Below the pieces are notes generated by a model. It was not told the origin of the DNA and did not search any database. It saw nothing but the letters and a program-made list of their open reading frames with translations. A DNA stretch of 64,000 nucleotides, from positions 28,696 to 92,695 of the forward strand of contig JAFSCP010000008.1 of assembly GCA_017436705.1 (NCBI GenBank), read 5' to 3'. This stretch comes from Bacillota bacterium. Lineage in GTDB: Bacteria > Bacillota > Clostridia > Peptostreptococcales > Anaerovoracaceae. Position numbers and translations under genes: made by a program. This document shows positions 52,293-61,540 of the stretch, one piece after another. Within the stretch, counting starts at the first letter, position 1, and every line of letters starts with the position of its first letter.

Positions 52293-53468
52293 TTACTTTG
52301 CGTTAAAGTCGGCAGCAACCTGACAGTACAGGGCAGCTCCCTTGAGAAGAGCTGATTCGTCAACTTTAAACTTAGGGCTGTGATGTGGATGACATGAATC
52401 ACATTCTACGCTTGCAATACCAGGGAATGCAAATGCACCCATTTTTTCAGGAGCAGCATCGATGAAGTAACTGAAGTCTTCACCGCCTGTTGTTGCATCC
52501 ATGTGAACCAGGTTTTCTTCGCCGTAAATCTTCTTTGCAGCTTCTGCAGCAATAGCAGTCATTACAGGATGGTTCACTGTAGGACCCAGAAGGTCGTCAT
52601 AGTTGAATTCGATGTCACATCTGTACGCTTCACCGATTCCCTTGGCGATTCTTTCCATCTTTTCAGGGAGTTCCTTTAAAACTGTAGTATCGTAGCAGCG
52701 TGTAGTACCTGTAAGGCTTCCGTTGTCTGCAATTACGTTCCAGCGTGTACCTACATTTACTGTACCTACTGTCACTACTACTGCATCGTTTGGTCTGAAC
52801 TCTCTGGAAACTACTGTCTGCAGTGAGTTTACGATTGCGCAGGAACAAGTTACTGCGTCAATACATTCTGCAGGCATAGCACCATGGCCACCCTTACCCT
52901 GAACTTTTACTTCGAACTGAGCAGCGGATGCCATACGAGGACCAGCTTCGATGGAAATCTTGCCGCTTTCAACGCCTGACCAGATGTGCTGACCGAATAC
53001 ACCGTCAACACCTTCCATAGCGCCTTCTGCGATCATTGCCATAGCACCTTTGCCGATTTCTTCAGCAGGCTGGAAAGCAAGCTTTACGGTACCGCAAAGT
53101 TCATCTTTCACATCCTTGAGAATCTGAGCTGCACCCAGCAGTAAAGCTGTGTGAGCATCATGTCCGCAGGCGTGCATTACGCCTTCTTTAGTGGACTTGA
53201 AAGGAAGATCGCCTTCTTCATTTACTGTAAGAGCGTCCATATCTGCTCTGAGAAGAATTGTCTTGCCTGGCTTAGCCCCTTTGATTGTTGCGAGAACGCC
53301 GATGCCGTTTCCGCATACAACGTATTCAACGCCCATCTTGTCCAGTTCTTCCTGAACACGCTTGCTGGTTTCGAATTCCTGCATGCTTGGTTCAGGATTC
53401 ATATGGAAATGACGGCGCATATCAATAATATACTGTTCGTATTTTTTTGCAACTTCTAAAATGTTCAT
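52293..53468 (-). CDS. M20D amidohydrolase c
   Basis: A 391-residue amidohydrolase. Motifs: LRADMDALTVNEEG, HACGHDAHTALLLGAA near residue 100, FQPAEEIGKGA near 130, and the dimerisation domain with VQGKGGHGAMPAECID. It directly follows the transporter gene, suggesting the two supply and cleave the same substrate. Confidence 0.92.
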   Translation of the reverse strand: MNILEVAKKYEQYIIDMRRHFHMNPEPSMQEFETSKRVQEELDKMGVEYVVCGNGIGVLATIKGAKPGKTILLRADMDALTVNEEGDLPFKSTKEGVMHACGHDAHTALLLGAAQILKDVKDELCGTVKLAFQPAEEIGKGAMAMIAEGAMEGVDGVFGQHIWSGVESGKISIEAGPRMASAAQFEVKVQGKGGHGAMPAECIDAVTCSCAIVNSLQTVVSREFRPNDAVVVTVGTVNVGTRWNVIADNGSLTGTTRCYDTTVLKELPEKMERIAKGIGEAYRCDIEFNYDDLLGPTVNHPVMTAIAAEAAKKIYGEENLVHMDATTGGEDFSYFIDAAPEKMGAFAFPGIASVECDSCHPHHSPKFKVDESALLKGAALYCQVAADFNAK

Positions 53469-53502
53469 TTTAAAATACCTGCCAATTTTTTATGATTTTC
53501 AA

Positions 53503-54711
53503 TTATGCAAGAAAACCTGCGAAGATACCAGCTACGAATACGGAAGTGATTGTTACAGTTGTGAAACCACCTACGATCATGGATGGGAACATCTTGAGCA
53601 TTAAGTACTTGAATTCTTCTTCAGTCTTACCTAAAGCTCTGCAAGTGGATTCAGTGATGATAGCATCAGGCGGGAATCCGTAAAGAGCTGTTAAACCGTT
53701 TGCAAATGCAAGTGGGAAAGACATCTTGAATACTTTAGCAATAATAAATGCAGCGATAGCCATACCAGCAACACCGATTACGATGAGGATGAGCATTGGT
53801 CCGATAATCTGAAGGAGCATTTCTGGTGTGCAGTCCTTAAGGCCATCGAATACATACATCATAAGCGCGAACATCATGATCTGGTAGGAGTTTGCTCTGT
53901 TAAGAAGGTTTGTTTCCAGGAAACCAACTGTAGTTGCGATAACACCGCAAACAAGTGCCCAGATAGCACCGGAGATTCCTGTAAGAGCACCAATCTGAGT
54001 TGCAATCCAAGCAACGATACCCAGCTTGAGAAGCATTACTACTGCGGAGTTCCACTTAGCTGGAAGCTGAGGAATGAGAGTCTTTCTGTCGCTGTCATCG
54101 GAAACTACTGTAGTACCAACGGAAGCCATTTCTTTTCTCATTTCGTCAGTGATAACAACTTTACCTTCTCTGAGATCCTTGAGGAGTCTCTTACCTTCAA
54201 TCTGAAGGCATACTGCTGTAAGAGGGTAACCTGCGAAGCCCTGTACGCAGTACATTGTAATAGCGAATACTGCTGCTACAGTAAGACCAGCGTCTGCTGC
54301 TGCTTTCTGCATAGTAGTAGCTGCTACGATACCGCCTGTGAGAGGTGGAAGACCTGCGATAACCAGAGTCTTGTCCATAAGCAGAGGTCCTATGAACCAT
54401 GAAAGGCCGATCATACCAGCAAGACCAGCAAGGCAGATAACGATTGTCTTCCACTGCTGAGCAAGCTGCTTTAAGCTGATTACAGTACCCATGTGAGTAA
54501 TCAGTAAGTAAATACCGATTGTGCTTCCGAAAGGAATAAGTACGGAGTCACTTACTAATGTTGTTGGCACGATGCCTGTCCAGTATGCGATAAGCAGAAC
54601 TACTGCTGTTACGAATACGGAAGGAACCCATGCCTTAGTTGCAGTTGATACCCATTCGCCGATTACGTATGCAAGGGCGCAGAGTACAAATGCGAGAGCG
54701 AAATTGTACAT
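53503..54711 (-). CDS. Polytopic membrane transporter of an uncharacterised family
   Basis: A 402-residue protein with about ten to twelve membrane segments. Repeated features, GLPPLTGGIVAATTMQKAA in the first half and GLTALYGFPPDAIITESTC in the second, resemble the paired re-entrant loops of carboxylate/glutamate symporters (GltS-like), but I cannot name the family. It lies first in a likely operon with M20D gene c; uptake of an N-acyl or amidated amino acid is the inferred role. AGGAGG site, promoter upstream. Confidence 0.65.
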   Translation of the reverse strand: MYNFALAFVLCALAYVIGEWVSTATKAWVPSVFVTAVVLLIAYWTGIVPTTLVSDSVLIPFGSTIGIYLLITHMGTVISLKQLAQQWKTIVICLAGLAGMIGLSWFIGPLLMDKTLVIAGLPPLTGGIVAATTMQKAAADAGLTVAAVFAITMYCVQGFAGYPLTAVCLQIEGKRLLKDLREGKVVITDEMRKEMASVGTTVVSDDSDRKTLIPQLPAKWNSAVVMLLKLGIVAWIATQIGALTGISGAIWALVCGVIATTVGFLETNLLNRANSYQIMMFALMMYVFDGLKDCTPEMLLQIIGPMLILIVIGVAGMAIAAFIIAKVFKMSFPLAFANGLTALYGFPPDAIITESTCRALGKTEEEFKYLMLKMFPSMIVGGFTTVTITSVFVAGIFAGFLA

Positions 54712-54813
54712 TTCTTTTGTCCTCCTTGATAAAATTGAATAAGTTCGTTTTGTTTAATTTTATAAATTTATAATGCCTCAAACATTATGTCATAACAAAA
54801 CAATATCTTTTAG

Positions 54814-54842
54814 ATGATACCAAAAACTCAATATAAAATCAA
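54814..54842 (-). promoter_or_regulatory. Promoter of the transporter/M20D genes
   Basis: Minus strand TTGATT (54837-54842), 17 bases, TATCAT (54814-54819), about 100 bases before the transporter ATG. Confidence 0.6.
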
Positions 54843-54905
54843 GTTCAAATTGGTTCTTTTCCAACATTTTTCGATGTATACATTGTGCAAACTGACAAAT
54901 TACGT

Positions 54906-54942
54906 ATTAAAAAAGGCACCCACCCGGAGTGCCTTATATTGC
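54906..54942 (-). terminator. Intrinsic terminator after the membrane-anchored surface protein
   Basis: Minus strand AAGGCAC, loop, GTGCCTTTTTTAATACG, just beyond the stop codon. Confidence 0.85.
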
Positions 54943-54945
54943 CTG

Positions 54946-56334
54946 TTATTCAGTTTTTCTGCGTCGTTTAAACAGGAGTAACAAACCTGGCGCTGCTGCA
55001 ATTAACGGTACTGCGATAATATATCCGCCGGTGCGTCCTGCAATGCCCGGTTTCTCTTCACTGCAGAGAGTAAACTCCAGCTCACCTTCCGGAAGTCCGT
55101 CCAGACTCAGTGCGTAGCCGCTTTCTGTTTTTTCGAAGCCTTTCAGGCTGCTGTCCAGCATGTAATGCGGCGTGTTGATTACAATATCAAGTTTGCCGAA
55201 ATCCGCCCAGGTTGATGCCGGAGAAAGCAGGTATTCATAACCATAAACAGGTACTTTCCCTCCTCCGTCAATGGCAGGGTATATTGGCGCTGTCACCGTA
55301 TTCACTATGGTTTCGCCGGGTCCGAGAGTAATGTCGTACTTGTACCAGCGCATAAGATTCTCAGAAACATCCAGCGAGGTATCGGTGCTCAGGATTCCCT
55401 GACCGAAATCACTCAGGTTGAACTGGGTGATTACCGCATTGTACCAGTCAGTTTCAGAAACGCCGCTTTCCTCTGTCCAATATGACTTTACAAAATCTTT
55501 CAGCGTCATTTCAGTGGTTTCCACGAGAGTAATACTGCCTGCAATTTCGTCTGTGCATGCCCCGTTTTCATAGAACTTCCATTCGATTGGTTCGTCAGGG
55601 AGTTTGCCGATTATATATACGACCTTATCTTTGCCGTTTTCTGCCCAGGAAGAAAGCAGCATTCCCTCTTCACTGTTTTTAAGCCCGCTGTGGTCTTCAA
55701 GAAAAACACGTCTTGTGCTTCTGTCAGCCTTCCACAGAAATGCCAGATCAGCAGCACTGTAAGCGTCTTCATCTACACCGCTGACCTCGTATACATATTT
55801 CGTCACCTTCATATCCGGGTTATAAAACCAGTCATACATATAACCGTCTGCAAGACGCGGCAGATCTTTCTCAAGGTCAAACTGTCCATACCTGTATGAG
55901 AATGTATGTCTCAGCTGGCTGCTGATTTTTTCACCGTCGACAGCTATATCGTATTTTCCGGTATCGGTGTTCCTCTCACGCACTTCAGTGTCAGGATTAT
56001 GGTCATAAGCATAGTCCGGCTCATTGCCGAAAGGAAAGGCAAGAGTTGCTGTAACCTCATAGTCCGCCGGATTATGGAAAGTGTATTCTGCTGTGACCTT
56101 TCCCTGATATGACAGGTATTCTTCCTTGCTACGGTAGTAGTTTTCCGGGAACTCCTGCACATCGAATGTAAGAAGCTCCGATTCCACAATCAACGGACAT
56201 GTTTCGTCCGTAATAATTATGCCTGCACGGTTCTGTCCCTCCCAGCTGGTCTGCGCCGAATTGGCCCATGCTGCCCCTGCAGAAAGTACCATTATGCACA
56301 TTATGATTAAAATTTTTCCCAATAGTTTTCTCAT
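54946..56334 (-). CDS. Secreted protein anchored by a C-terminal membrane helix
   Basis: About 462 residues: signal peptide (1-24, ending AGAAWA), a large external beta-rich domain (about 25-435), then GYIIAVPLIAAAPGLLLLF and FKRRRKTE, a sortase-like tail without an LPxTG motif. The outside region has the phrase QGKVTAEYTFHNPADYEVTATLAFPFG, a CARDB-like or coat-type stretch, but no family is recognised. ATG at 56334 preferred over GTG at 56337; both fit the AAAGGGG site. It lies 21 bases after the SDR gene. Confidence 0.65.
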   Translation of the reverse strand: MRKLLGKILIIMCIMVLSAGAAWANSAQTSWEGQNRAGIIITDETCPLIVESELLTFDVQEFPENYYRSKEEYLSYQGKVTAEYTFHNPADYEVTATLAFPFGNEPDYAYDHNPDTEVRERNTDTGKYDIAVDGEKISSQLRHTFSYRYGQFDLEKDLPRLADGYMYDWFYNPDMKVTKYVYEVSGVDEDAYSAADLAFLWKADRSTRRVFLEDHSGLKNSEEGMLLSSWAENGKDKVVYIIGKLPDEPIEWKFYENGACTDEIAGSITLVETTEMTLKDFVKSYWTEESGVSETDWYNAVITQFNLSDFGQGILSTDTSLDVSENLMRWYKYDITLGPGETIVNTVTAPIYPAIDGGGKVPVYGYEYLLSPASTWADFGKLDIVINTPHYMLDSSLKGFEKTESGYALSLDGLPEGELEFTLCSEEKPGIAGRTGGYIIAVPLIAAAPGLLLLFKRRRKTE

Positions 56335-56355
56335 CACTTTTCACCCCTTTCGTTT

Positions 56356-57864
56356 TTACTCCCCGAAGCAATCGAAAATCTCAGGTCCGTAATAATTGTT
56401 TTCATCCTTGTCATGAAGAGGGTACCACACCTGAGCAAAGAAAGGATTTATCTTTGCCTCCGTGTCGTAGTCCCAAGGCCACGGCAGTTCCTCAGGGCAC
56501 CAGTGTCCGCCTCTGAGCACCAGATTAGGCGACATCATGAACTCGCTTCCTCTGGCACTTTTCCACAGAACCGGTGTATACATGTCCTTCAGTTCTTCTG
56601 CCAGACACTGTCCGCCACGGAATTCTGCAGCCCTGCGCAGATCATCAATTGTAAGTTCCTCAAAAGGCTTATATTCATCATACCCGTGGTCAAGGGTAAC
56701 AACTTCTTCTGAATCAGCCTTTTTAGAAGGTGTAATCAGCTCAAAATCTTCCCACTTATCAGGCAGATCGCGGTACTTTTCCATACCGCCGTAGTACGCA
56801 CTCATTCGCTCAGGAACATTGTGCTCTGCCCACCAGAGAGTTCCGAAGTTTTCAACTTCTGCAATAGGTTTCATCATGAATTTTTTAAGAAGTGTTCCGT
56901 AAGGTCTGGCCATGAAAGCCAGTCTGTAAAACGGCTCAACTTTTTTAATAAGTTCTCTGAAGTACTGTTTTACAGGAATGTTGGCACGGAAATGACAGTA
57001 TTCTTCCAGAACATCACCGTCACAGTACCACTGACCGTGGAAATTACGTGTAGTGAACCAGTTCGGACTGAAAAGCTTCTTAGGCGAACCCAGCCCCAGA
57101 GTTCCGAGAAGCAGTTCCTCAAACTCATAATTGGTAAGTCTGTATTCTTCTCCGGAACCGATATTATAAAATCTTCTCCAGAATTCTTCAGGGATATCAT
57201 CGCCGCATACATTGGCCATAAGCCTGCCTGCATCCTCCACTGTGGTCCATTCCAGAACACCGTTCATAGGCACATGGTACATAATAGGTTCCATGTTTTT
57301 CAGGATTGCCGGATAAAGAATTCCCGACTGGCGCAGTGACACCCAGTACTTCAGTCCGGATTCAGCAAAAATTGCCTCTGCCTTTACCTTACTTATCGCG
57401 TAGTGGTCATATACGCTGATTTTTATAGGGTCACCGGTTCTTGCCCAGTGAATAGGCGGGTTTCGGTCACCGGTTTCAGCTACTGTGCCTATGTACACCA
57501 CTTTAACTGCATCAGGATCAGGCTGAGCCTTCACTGCACGGACGATGTTTTCCGCTGCAGTAACATTTGTTTTCAGAGTTCTGGTCGGAAAATAATCGGC
57601 CGCAGGTGATACCATACCTCCCACATGAAGAACATAGTCCGCACCGCTGACCATTGCAAACACATCTTCATAGCTGGTCAGGTCACCCCACACGAAGCGT
57701 ACCGCCGGGTCATTCATGTACTTTGCAAATTTCTTCCTGTTTTTTTCACTGTCACGTATGAGAAGCACAATATCAAATTCATCTTTTCTGGCATAAAGCT
57801 CCAGAAAGCTCTGAAAACCCATTGTTCCGGAAGCACCTGTAAGGGCTACTGTTTTTTTACTCAT
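56356..57864 (-). CDS. Extended SDR/NAD-dependent epimerase-dehydratase family protein
   Basis: A 502-residue protein. The N-terminal Rossmann domain has ALTGASGTMGF, GDLTSYEDV, VLHVGGMVSPA and the catalytic YAISK near residue 165. At 502 residues it is some 170 longer than ordinary extended SDRs; the C-terminal part (PYGTLLKKFMMKPIAEVENFG onward) is unknown and includes RGGHWCPEELPWPWDYD. Substrate not known, possibly a polyketide, sterol-like or sugar compound. It overlaps the following M20 gene stop by 8 bases. Confidence 0.8.
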   Translation of the reverse strand: MSKKTVALTGASGTMGFQSFLELYARKDEFDIVLLIRDSEKNRKKFAKYMNDPAVRFVWGDLTSYEDVFAMVSGADYVLHVGGMVSPAADYFPTRTLKTNVTAAENIVRAVKAQPDPDAVKVVYIGTVAETGDRNPPIHWARTGDPIKISVYDHYAISKVKAEAIFAESGLKYWVSLRQSGILYPAILKNMEPIMYHVPMNGVLEWTTVEDAGRLMANVCGDDIPEEFWRRFYNIGSGEEYRLTNYEFEELLLGTLGLGSPKKLFSPNWFTTRNFHGQWYCDGDVLEEYCHFRANIPVKQYFRELIKKVEPFYRLAFMARPYGTLLKKFMMKPIAEVENFGTLWWAEHNVPERMSAYYGGMEKYRDLPDKWEDFELITPSKKADSEEVVTLDHGYDEYKPFEELTIDDLRRAAEFRGGQCLAEELKDMYTPVLWKSARGSEFMMSPNLVLRGGHWCPEELPWPWDYDTEAKINPFFAQVWYPLHDKDENNYYGPEIFDCFGE

Positions 57865-58975
57865 AACACATTCTCCTGATTATCTCTTCTGCAATGTCGA
57901 ATCCTGTCGGAATGCTTTCAACATCCAGCCACTCTTCTCTTGTATGCGCCCCGCCGCCTATATAGCAGCCTGCGCAGACAGCCGGAATCCCCATGGAATG
58001 CGGAATATTGCAGTCTGTAGAGCCGGAATTAATTGCGATTTCCATACCGCTGTGTTTTTTCTGTATATCAGCGATAAGACTGGTCAGCTTGTCCAGTTTT
58101 TCCTCATCTACCGCTTTCATGCAAGGTCTTTCGCCTACCAGCTCCACTATAACTTCTGCATCGCCTGAATACTTACTGCGGATTTTGTCAAAAATTGTCG
58201 CAAAAGCACTCTCCATATACATAAGATCGTCGTAATCATCGCTTCTGTATTCACAGAGCATTGACGCTTCCTGAATAATTGTATTTACTGAAGTTCCGCC
58301 TTCAATCAGGCCCACGTTGTATGTGGTCCTGCACCCTCTGTCCGGTACTTTCAGGTCATAAATCCCGGTAATTATTTCCGCAAGTACTGCTGCTGCGTTG
58401 GTGTTTCCGAAATCGTTGAAAGAATGACCTCCGGTGGTCTTTACTGTAACTTTGTAGCGGTGGGAGCCAACGCTCTTATTTACTACTGCATTGTACTGCC
58501 CGTCGAAAGTCACAAATTCTTTTACTTTACTGCCGTACTTTTCCATGACAGCTCTCGTGCCGCGCAGGTTGCCAAGGCCCTCTTCACAGGAATTGAGAAC
58601 GAAAAGCACCGTATTCTTCGCTGCAGCCTTTTCATCGTGAAGCTTTTTCAGAGCTGCCATAAGAATAGCGGCAGCAACAGTATCATCACCGCAGCCTGGA
58701 CACATAAACCTGCTGCCTTCGCGCTTTATCTCGAAAGGTTCCATGTCCGGAAACACTACGTCTGTGTGCGCTGCAAATACTGAAATTTCAGCATCTGTCG
58801 CCCCTTTGTATTCTGCAATAACGTTCTTTGCTCCGTCAATATAAGCATCAATTCCCCAGTCTGTGAGGGTGTCCAGAATATATTCTGCACGTTTTTCTTC
58901 TCTGCCGGAAGGTGCGGGAATAACGCACATCTCCATCAGTATTTTTTCAGCCATTTCTGCGTAATCAGTTTTCAT
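57857..58975 (-). CDS. M20/M42-like metallopeptidase (PepT-type)
   Basis: A 372-residue aminopeptidase-like enzyme: VIPAPSGREEKRAEYI, AAHTDVVF near residue 70, PGCGDDTVAAAIL near 92 (bridging Asp), NSCEEGLGNLRG near 128 and INSGSTDCNIPHSMGIP near 322. The order fits tri-/dipeptidases of the M20B/M42 group. First gene of the pair with the SDR; start at ATG 58975. Confidence 0.88.
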   Translation of the reverse strand: MKTDYAEMAEKILMEMCVIPAPSGREEKRAEYILDTLTDWGIDAYIDGAKNVIAEYKGATDAEISVFAAHTDVVFPDMEPFEIKREGSRFMCPGCGDDTVAAAILMAALKKLHDEKAAAKNTVLFVLNSCEEGLGNLRGTRAVMEKYGSKVKEFVTFDGQYNAVVNKSVGSHRYKVTVKTTGGHSFNDFGNTNAAAVLAEIITGIYDLKVPDRGCRTTYNVGLIEGGTSVNTIIQEASMLCEYRSDDYDDLMYMESAFATIFDKIRSKYSGDAEVIVELVGERPCMKAVDEEKLDKLTSLIADIQKKHSGMEIAINSGSTDCNIPHSMGIPAVCAGCYIGGGAHTREEWLDVESIPTGFDIAEEIIRRMCYE

Positions 58976-59025
58976 TTTTGCTGCCTCTCTATCGTAAAAT
59001 ATAGAATAATTATATCACATTTTTC

Positions 59026-59042
59026 TTTGCTGTGTGCTATAA
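59026..59042 (+). promoter_or_regulatory. Extended -10 promoter of the serine hydrolase gene
   Basis: TGCTATAAT with a TG one base before TATAAT, the -35 being poor. It lies 35-40 bases upstream of the ATG at 59079, which has an AGGAGG site. Confidence 0.5.
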
Positions 59043-59078
59043 TTAATTTACTCAGAACATTTTACAGGAGGCCATTCA

Positions 59079-60128
59079 ATGATTAACGAAAAAGTTCTTA
59101 CCGAAAAACTCCAGCAGATTCTGGACGACCGCAAAATCGCCGGCATGTCAATAGCAGTGACAGACCGGGAAAAGGTAATTTATTGTCAGGGATTCGGTGT
59201 CGAAAGCATAGAGCGACCATATATTAAGCACGGAACAGAAACCATGTACCGCATAGCGTCCATCAGCAAAATTTTTACCAGCACAATGGTTATGCGCCTT
59301 GTTGAAGAAGGCCTGCTTAACCTGGACACACTGGTAAAAGAGTACTTCCCTGAACTGAAGCTCAGTCGTCCTGAAGCACTGGAACAGCTCACTCTCAAGC
59401 ATCTTCTTACCCATACAGGAGGTCTGCCTACAGATGAGGACTATATTCCGGACTACACCTGCAGTGAAGAAGACATTTTAAATGAAGCAATAAAAAGATT
59501 CCCGACTATTGAGCTTAAGAGCCTTCCTGAAGAAAAAATCAATCACTATGCCAACCTGGGCTTTGTGCTTGCAGGCTGCGTAGCCACAAAGGTAACAGGC
59601 AAGACTATTTCTCAGCTGTGGCGTGAGTATGTACTCGATCCTTTGGGTATGAATATAACAACTTCAGACTTTTTCGACATGGCTTCATATCCAATGAGCC
59701 AGCCTCATGATTACGACGAAGATGGCAACCTGGTTCAGCTGCACCACCACAGACACAATTCATTTTACCGTGCAGGCGGCGGACTCTACTCCAACGCTGA
59801 AGACCTGTGCAAAATGGCCCGCTTCCTTCTGAACAAAGGTGTCACAGACAGCGGTCAGAGACTTCTTCAGACTGAAACTGTAGATAACATGTTTACCAAG
59901 CACACAATAAAAAGCATTGACCCTGGTGATTTCTATGGTCTTGGCATCCACATCCATGCCTTTGCAAACCGGTTCATGTATGGCCACAGCGGCAACATGC
60001 ACCCATATAACACTGCTCTGTTCACTGACCAGCAGACAGGTCTCGGAGTTGTAGTTCTTATGAACTCTCCTCACTCTGACCTCCGTTTCAGAATCCCTGA
60101 AATGATTGTGGAAATGGCCGGAAAATAG
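59079..60128 (+). CDS. Serine beta-lactamase-like hydrolase (class C/esterase family)
   Basis: A 349-residue penicillin-recognising enzyme. SxxK motif SISK (in RIASISKIFTSTM, near residue 66), YxN motif YANLGFVLAG near 157, and HxG-type HSGNMHPYN near 305. No signal peptide, so cytosolic, and likely an esterase or D-amino-acid amidase and not a true beta-lactamase. Plus strand, divergent from the M20/M42 gene, single gene with its own terminator. Confidence 0.88.
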   Translation: MINEKVLTEKLQQILDDRKIAGMSIAVTDREKVIYCQGFGVESIERPYIKHGTETMYRIASISKIFTSTMVMRLVEEGLLNLDTLVKEYFPELKLSRPEALEQLTLKHLLTHTGGLPTDEDYIPDYTCSEEDILNEAIKRFPTIELKSLPEEKINHYANLGFVLAGCVATKVTGKTISQLWREYVLDPLGMNITTSDFFDMASYPMSQPHDYDEDGNLVQLHHHRHNSFYRAGGGLYSNAEDLCKMARFLLNKGVTDSGQRLLQTETVDNMFTKHTIKSIDPGDFYGLGIHIHAFANRFMYGHSGNMHPYNTALFTDQQTGLGVVVLMNSPHSDLRFRIPEMIVEMAGK

Positions 60129-60143
60129 CTTCATAAAACAAAT

Positions 60144-60182
60144 CAGCCCGATGTGCATTCCCTGCACACCGGGCATTTTTTA
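60144..60182. terminator. Bidirectional terminator
   Basis: GCCCGATGTGCA, loop, TGCACACCGGGC followed by ATTTTTTATA on the plus strand and GATTTGTTTTATG on the minus strand. It closes both the serine hydrolase gene and the CapA gene. Confidence 0.8.
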
Positions 60183-61340
60183 TATCAGTTTCAAAATATA
60201 TTCTTTTACCTTTTCCAGCTTGCTTTCTTGCCACTGGCCACTGTCTGCCTGGTGTGAAAGAGGAATTATCACATGAAAGTCCATGTGGTCATCTCGCTGG
60301 AAACCGTCCGGCTCCTCGCTGAAAAAGTACCCATGCCACACTTCTTCCGGTGCATCAGTAAAACGCTCCGGTTCAAGGTAAACCATCTTGCGGCCTTCTT
60401 CAGTTACGAATGCCTTGGCACCGAGAGGTATGAGTTTTTCATACTCTTCTGCCGGAATATCCGTGAAAATATCAGGCAGCGGACATGTGTCAATTCTTTC
60501 TTCGCCGCGGATAATTCTGATTCCTGTAGCTTCGAAATCCATTTTTTCTTCAGTAAAAATCAGTTTCAGCAGCACGCCGGTATCAGTATATTTATGAACA
60601 CGCTGATAGTCGGTATCAAAAATGAAATTTCCAAGTGAGTAGAAAATCGCCTTGCCGTCATCGAAGAGCTCGTAGTTTTCAGGTACATGAGGGTGGTGGC
60701 TTACAACTACGTCCGCACCCATCTCGAGGTATTTTATGTAACGGTCGCGTGTATATGGCATAGCCAGCGGAGTGAATTCCTCGCCGCCATGTGAAACTAC
60801 CACACACCATCTGCATTTTTTCTTGATTTCAGCAATGCGCTCCGCGATATAGTCCAAATTGTCCCAGCGGAAAACCCCGGGTTCAGTTTCAGTTGCCGGA
60901 ATGCATTCAGGCTGGTACGCCACAGCAAACATTCCGATTCCGCCTGCTTCATCCAGATACACAGGCTCTGACGCTTCCGCTTCGTTTATACCTGCCCCTA
61001 TTGTACGGCATCCCATTTTTTCTGCAATTGTACAGCTGCTTACAAGGCCTTCACGACCTGCGTCCATTATATGGTTATTGGCAATATTCCATATATCAGC
61101 CTTCATTTTTTCCAGTACTACAGTTGCCTCCGGATTCATGCTGTGAAAAAAGATTCCATGAGAGCCGTCATCCTCTGCCTCAATCAGTGCACCTTCCACA
61201 TTGGCAACCACATGGTCTGCGCTGTGAAAAAAGTCCAGAACTGACTCTGAAAGCAGGTTTTCATCCTCCCACTTCCTGTCCATGTATCTGTCAAAACCGA
61301 TATCTCCTGTAAATACGATTGATGTTTCTTCCTTACCCAT
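60180..61340 (-). CDS. CapA-type metallophosphatase-like protein
   Basis: A 386-residue CapA/PgsA family protein: VFTGDIGFDRYM at the N-terminus, VVANVEGALIEAEDDGSHGI, IWNIANNHIMDAGREGL, VVVSHGGEEFTPLAM and VVVSHHPHVPENYEL with YSLGNFIFD. Members lie in poly-gamma-glutamate or capsule pathways; the fold is a calcineurin-like phosphoesterase. No signal peptide. The ATG at 61340 has AGGAGG 7 bases upstream and is chosen over GTG at 61343. Confidence 0.88.
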   Translation of the reverse strand: MGKEETSIVFTGDIGFDRYMDRKWEDENLLSESVLDFFHSADHVVANVEGALIEAEDDGSHGIFFHSMNPEATVVLEKMKADIWNIANNHIMDAGREGLVSSCTIAEKMGCRTIGAGINEAEASEPVYLDEAGGIGMFAVAYQPECIPATETEPGVFRWDNLDYIAERIAEIKKKCRWCVVVSHGGEEFTPLAMPYTRDRYIKYLEMGADVVVSHHPHVPENYELFDDGKAIFYSLGNFIFDTDYQRVHKYTDTGVLLKLIFTEEKMDFEATGIRIIRGEERIDTCPLPDIFTDIPAEEYEKLIPLGAKAFVTEEGRKMVYLEPERFTDAPEEVWHGYFFSEEPDGFQRDDHMDFHVIIPLSHQADSGQWQESKLEKVKEYILKLI

Positions 61341-61540
61341 CACACTTCCTCCTTCGCATATTAAAGTATTTTAATTATATCACAAATCTGCCGCCGGAAA
61401 ACTGCATATACTGCACTTCACCGCGCAAAATTTGCGCAGCTGCCGGGCAAGGTCTGTACACCATAACTGCTGATCAGCGCATGGAAGTTGCGATGTACTG
61501 CCTACAGTGATAAATATAATCTGGCAGAAATGGTCTTAAC

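Noticed and set aside
61420..61445. Palindrome GCGCAAAATTTGCGC upstream of the CapA gene
   Set aside because: Short, single occurrence, no promoter overlap that I can see; not enough to call an operator.
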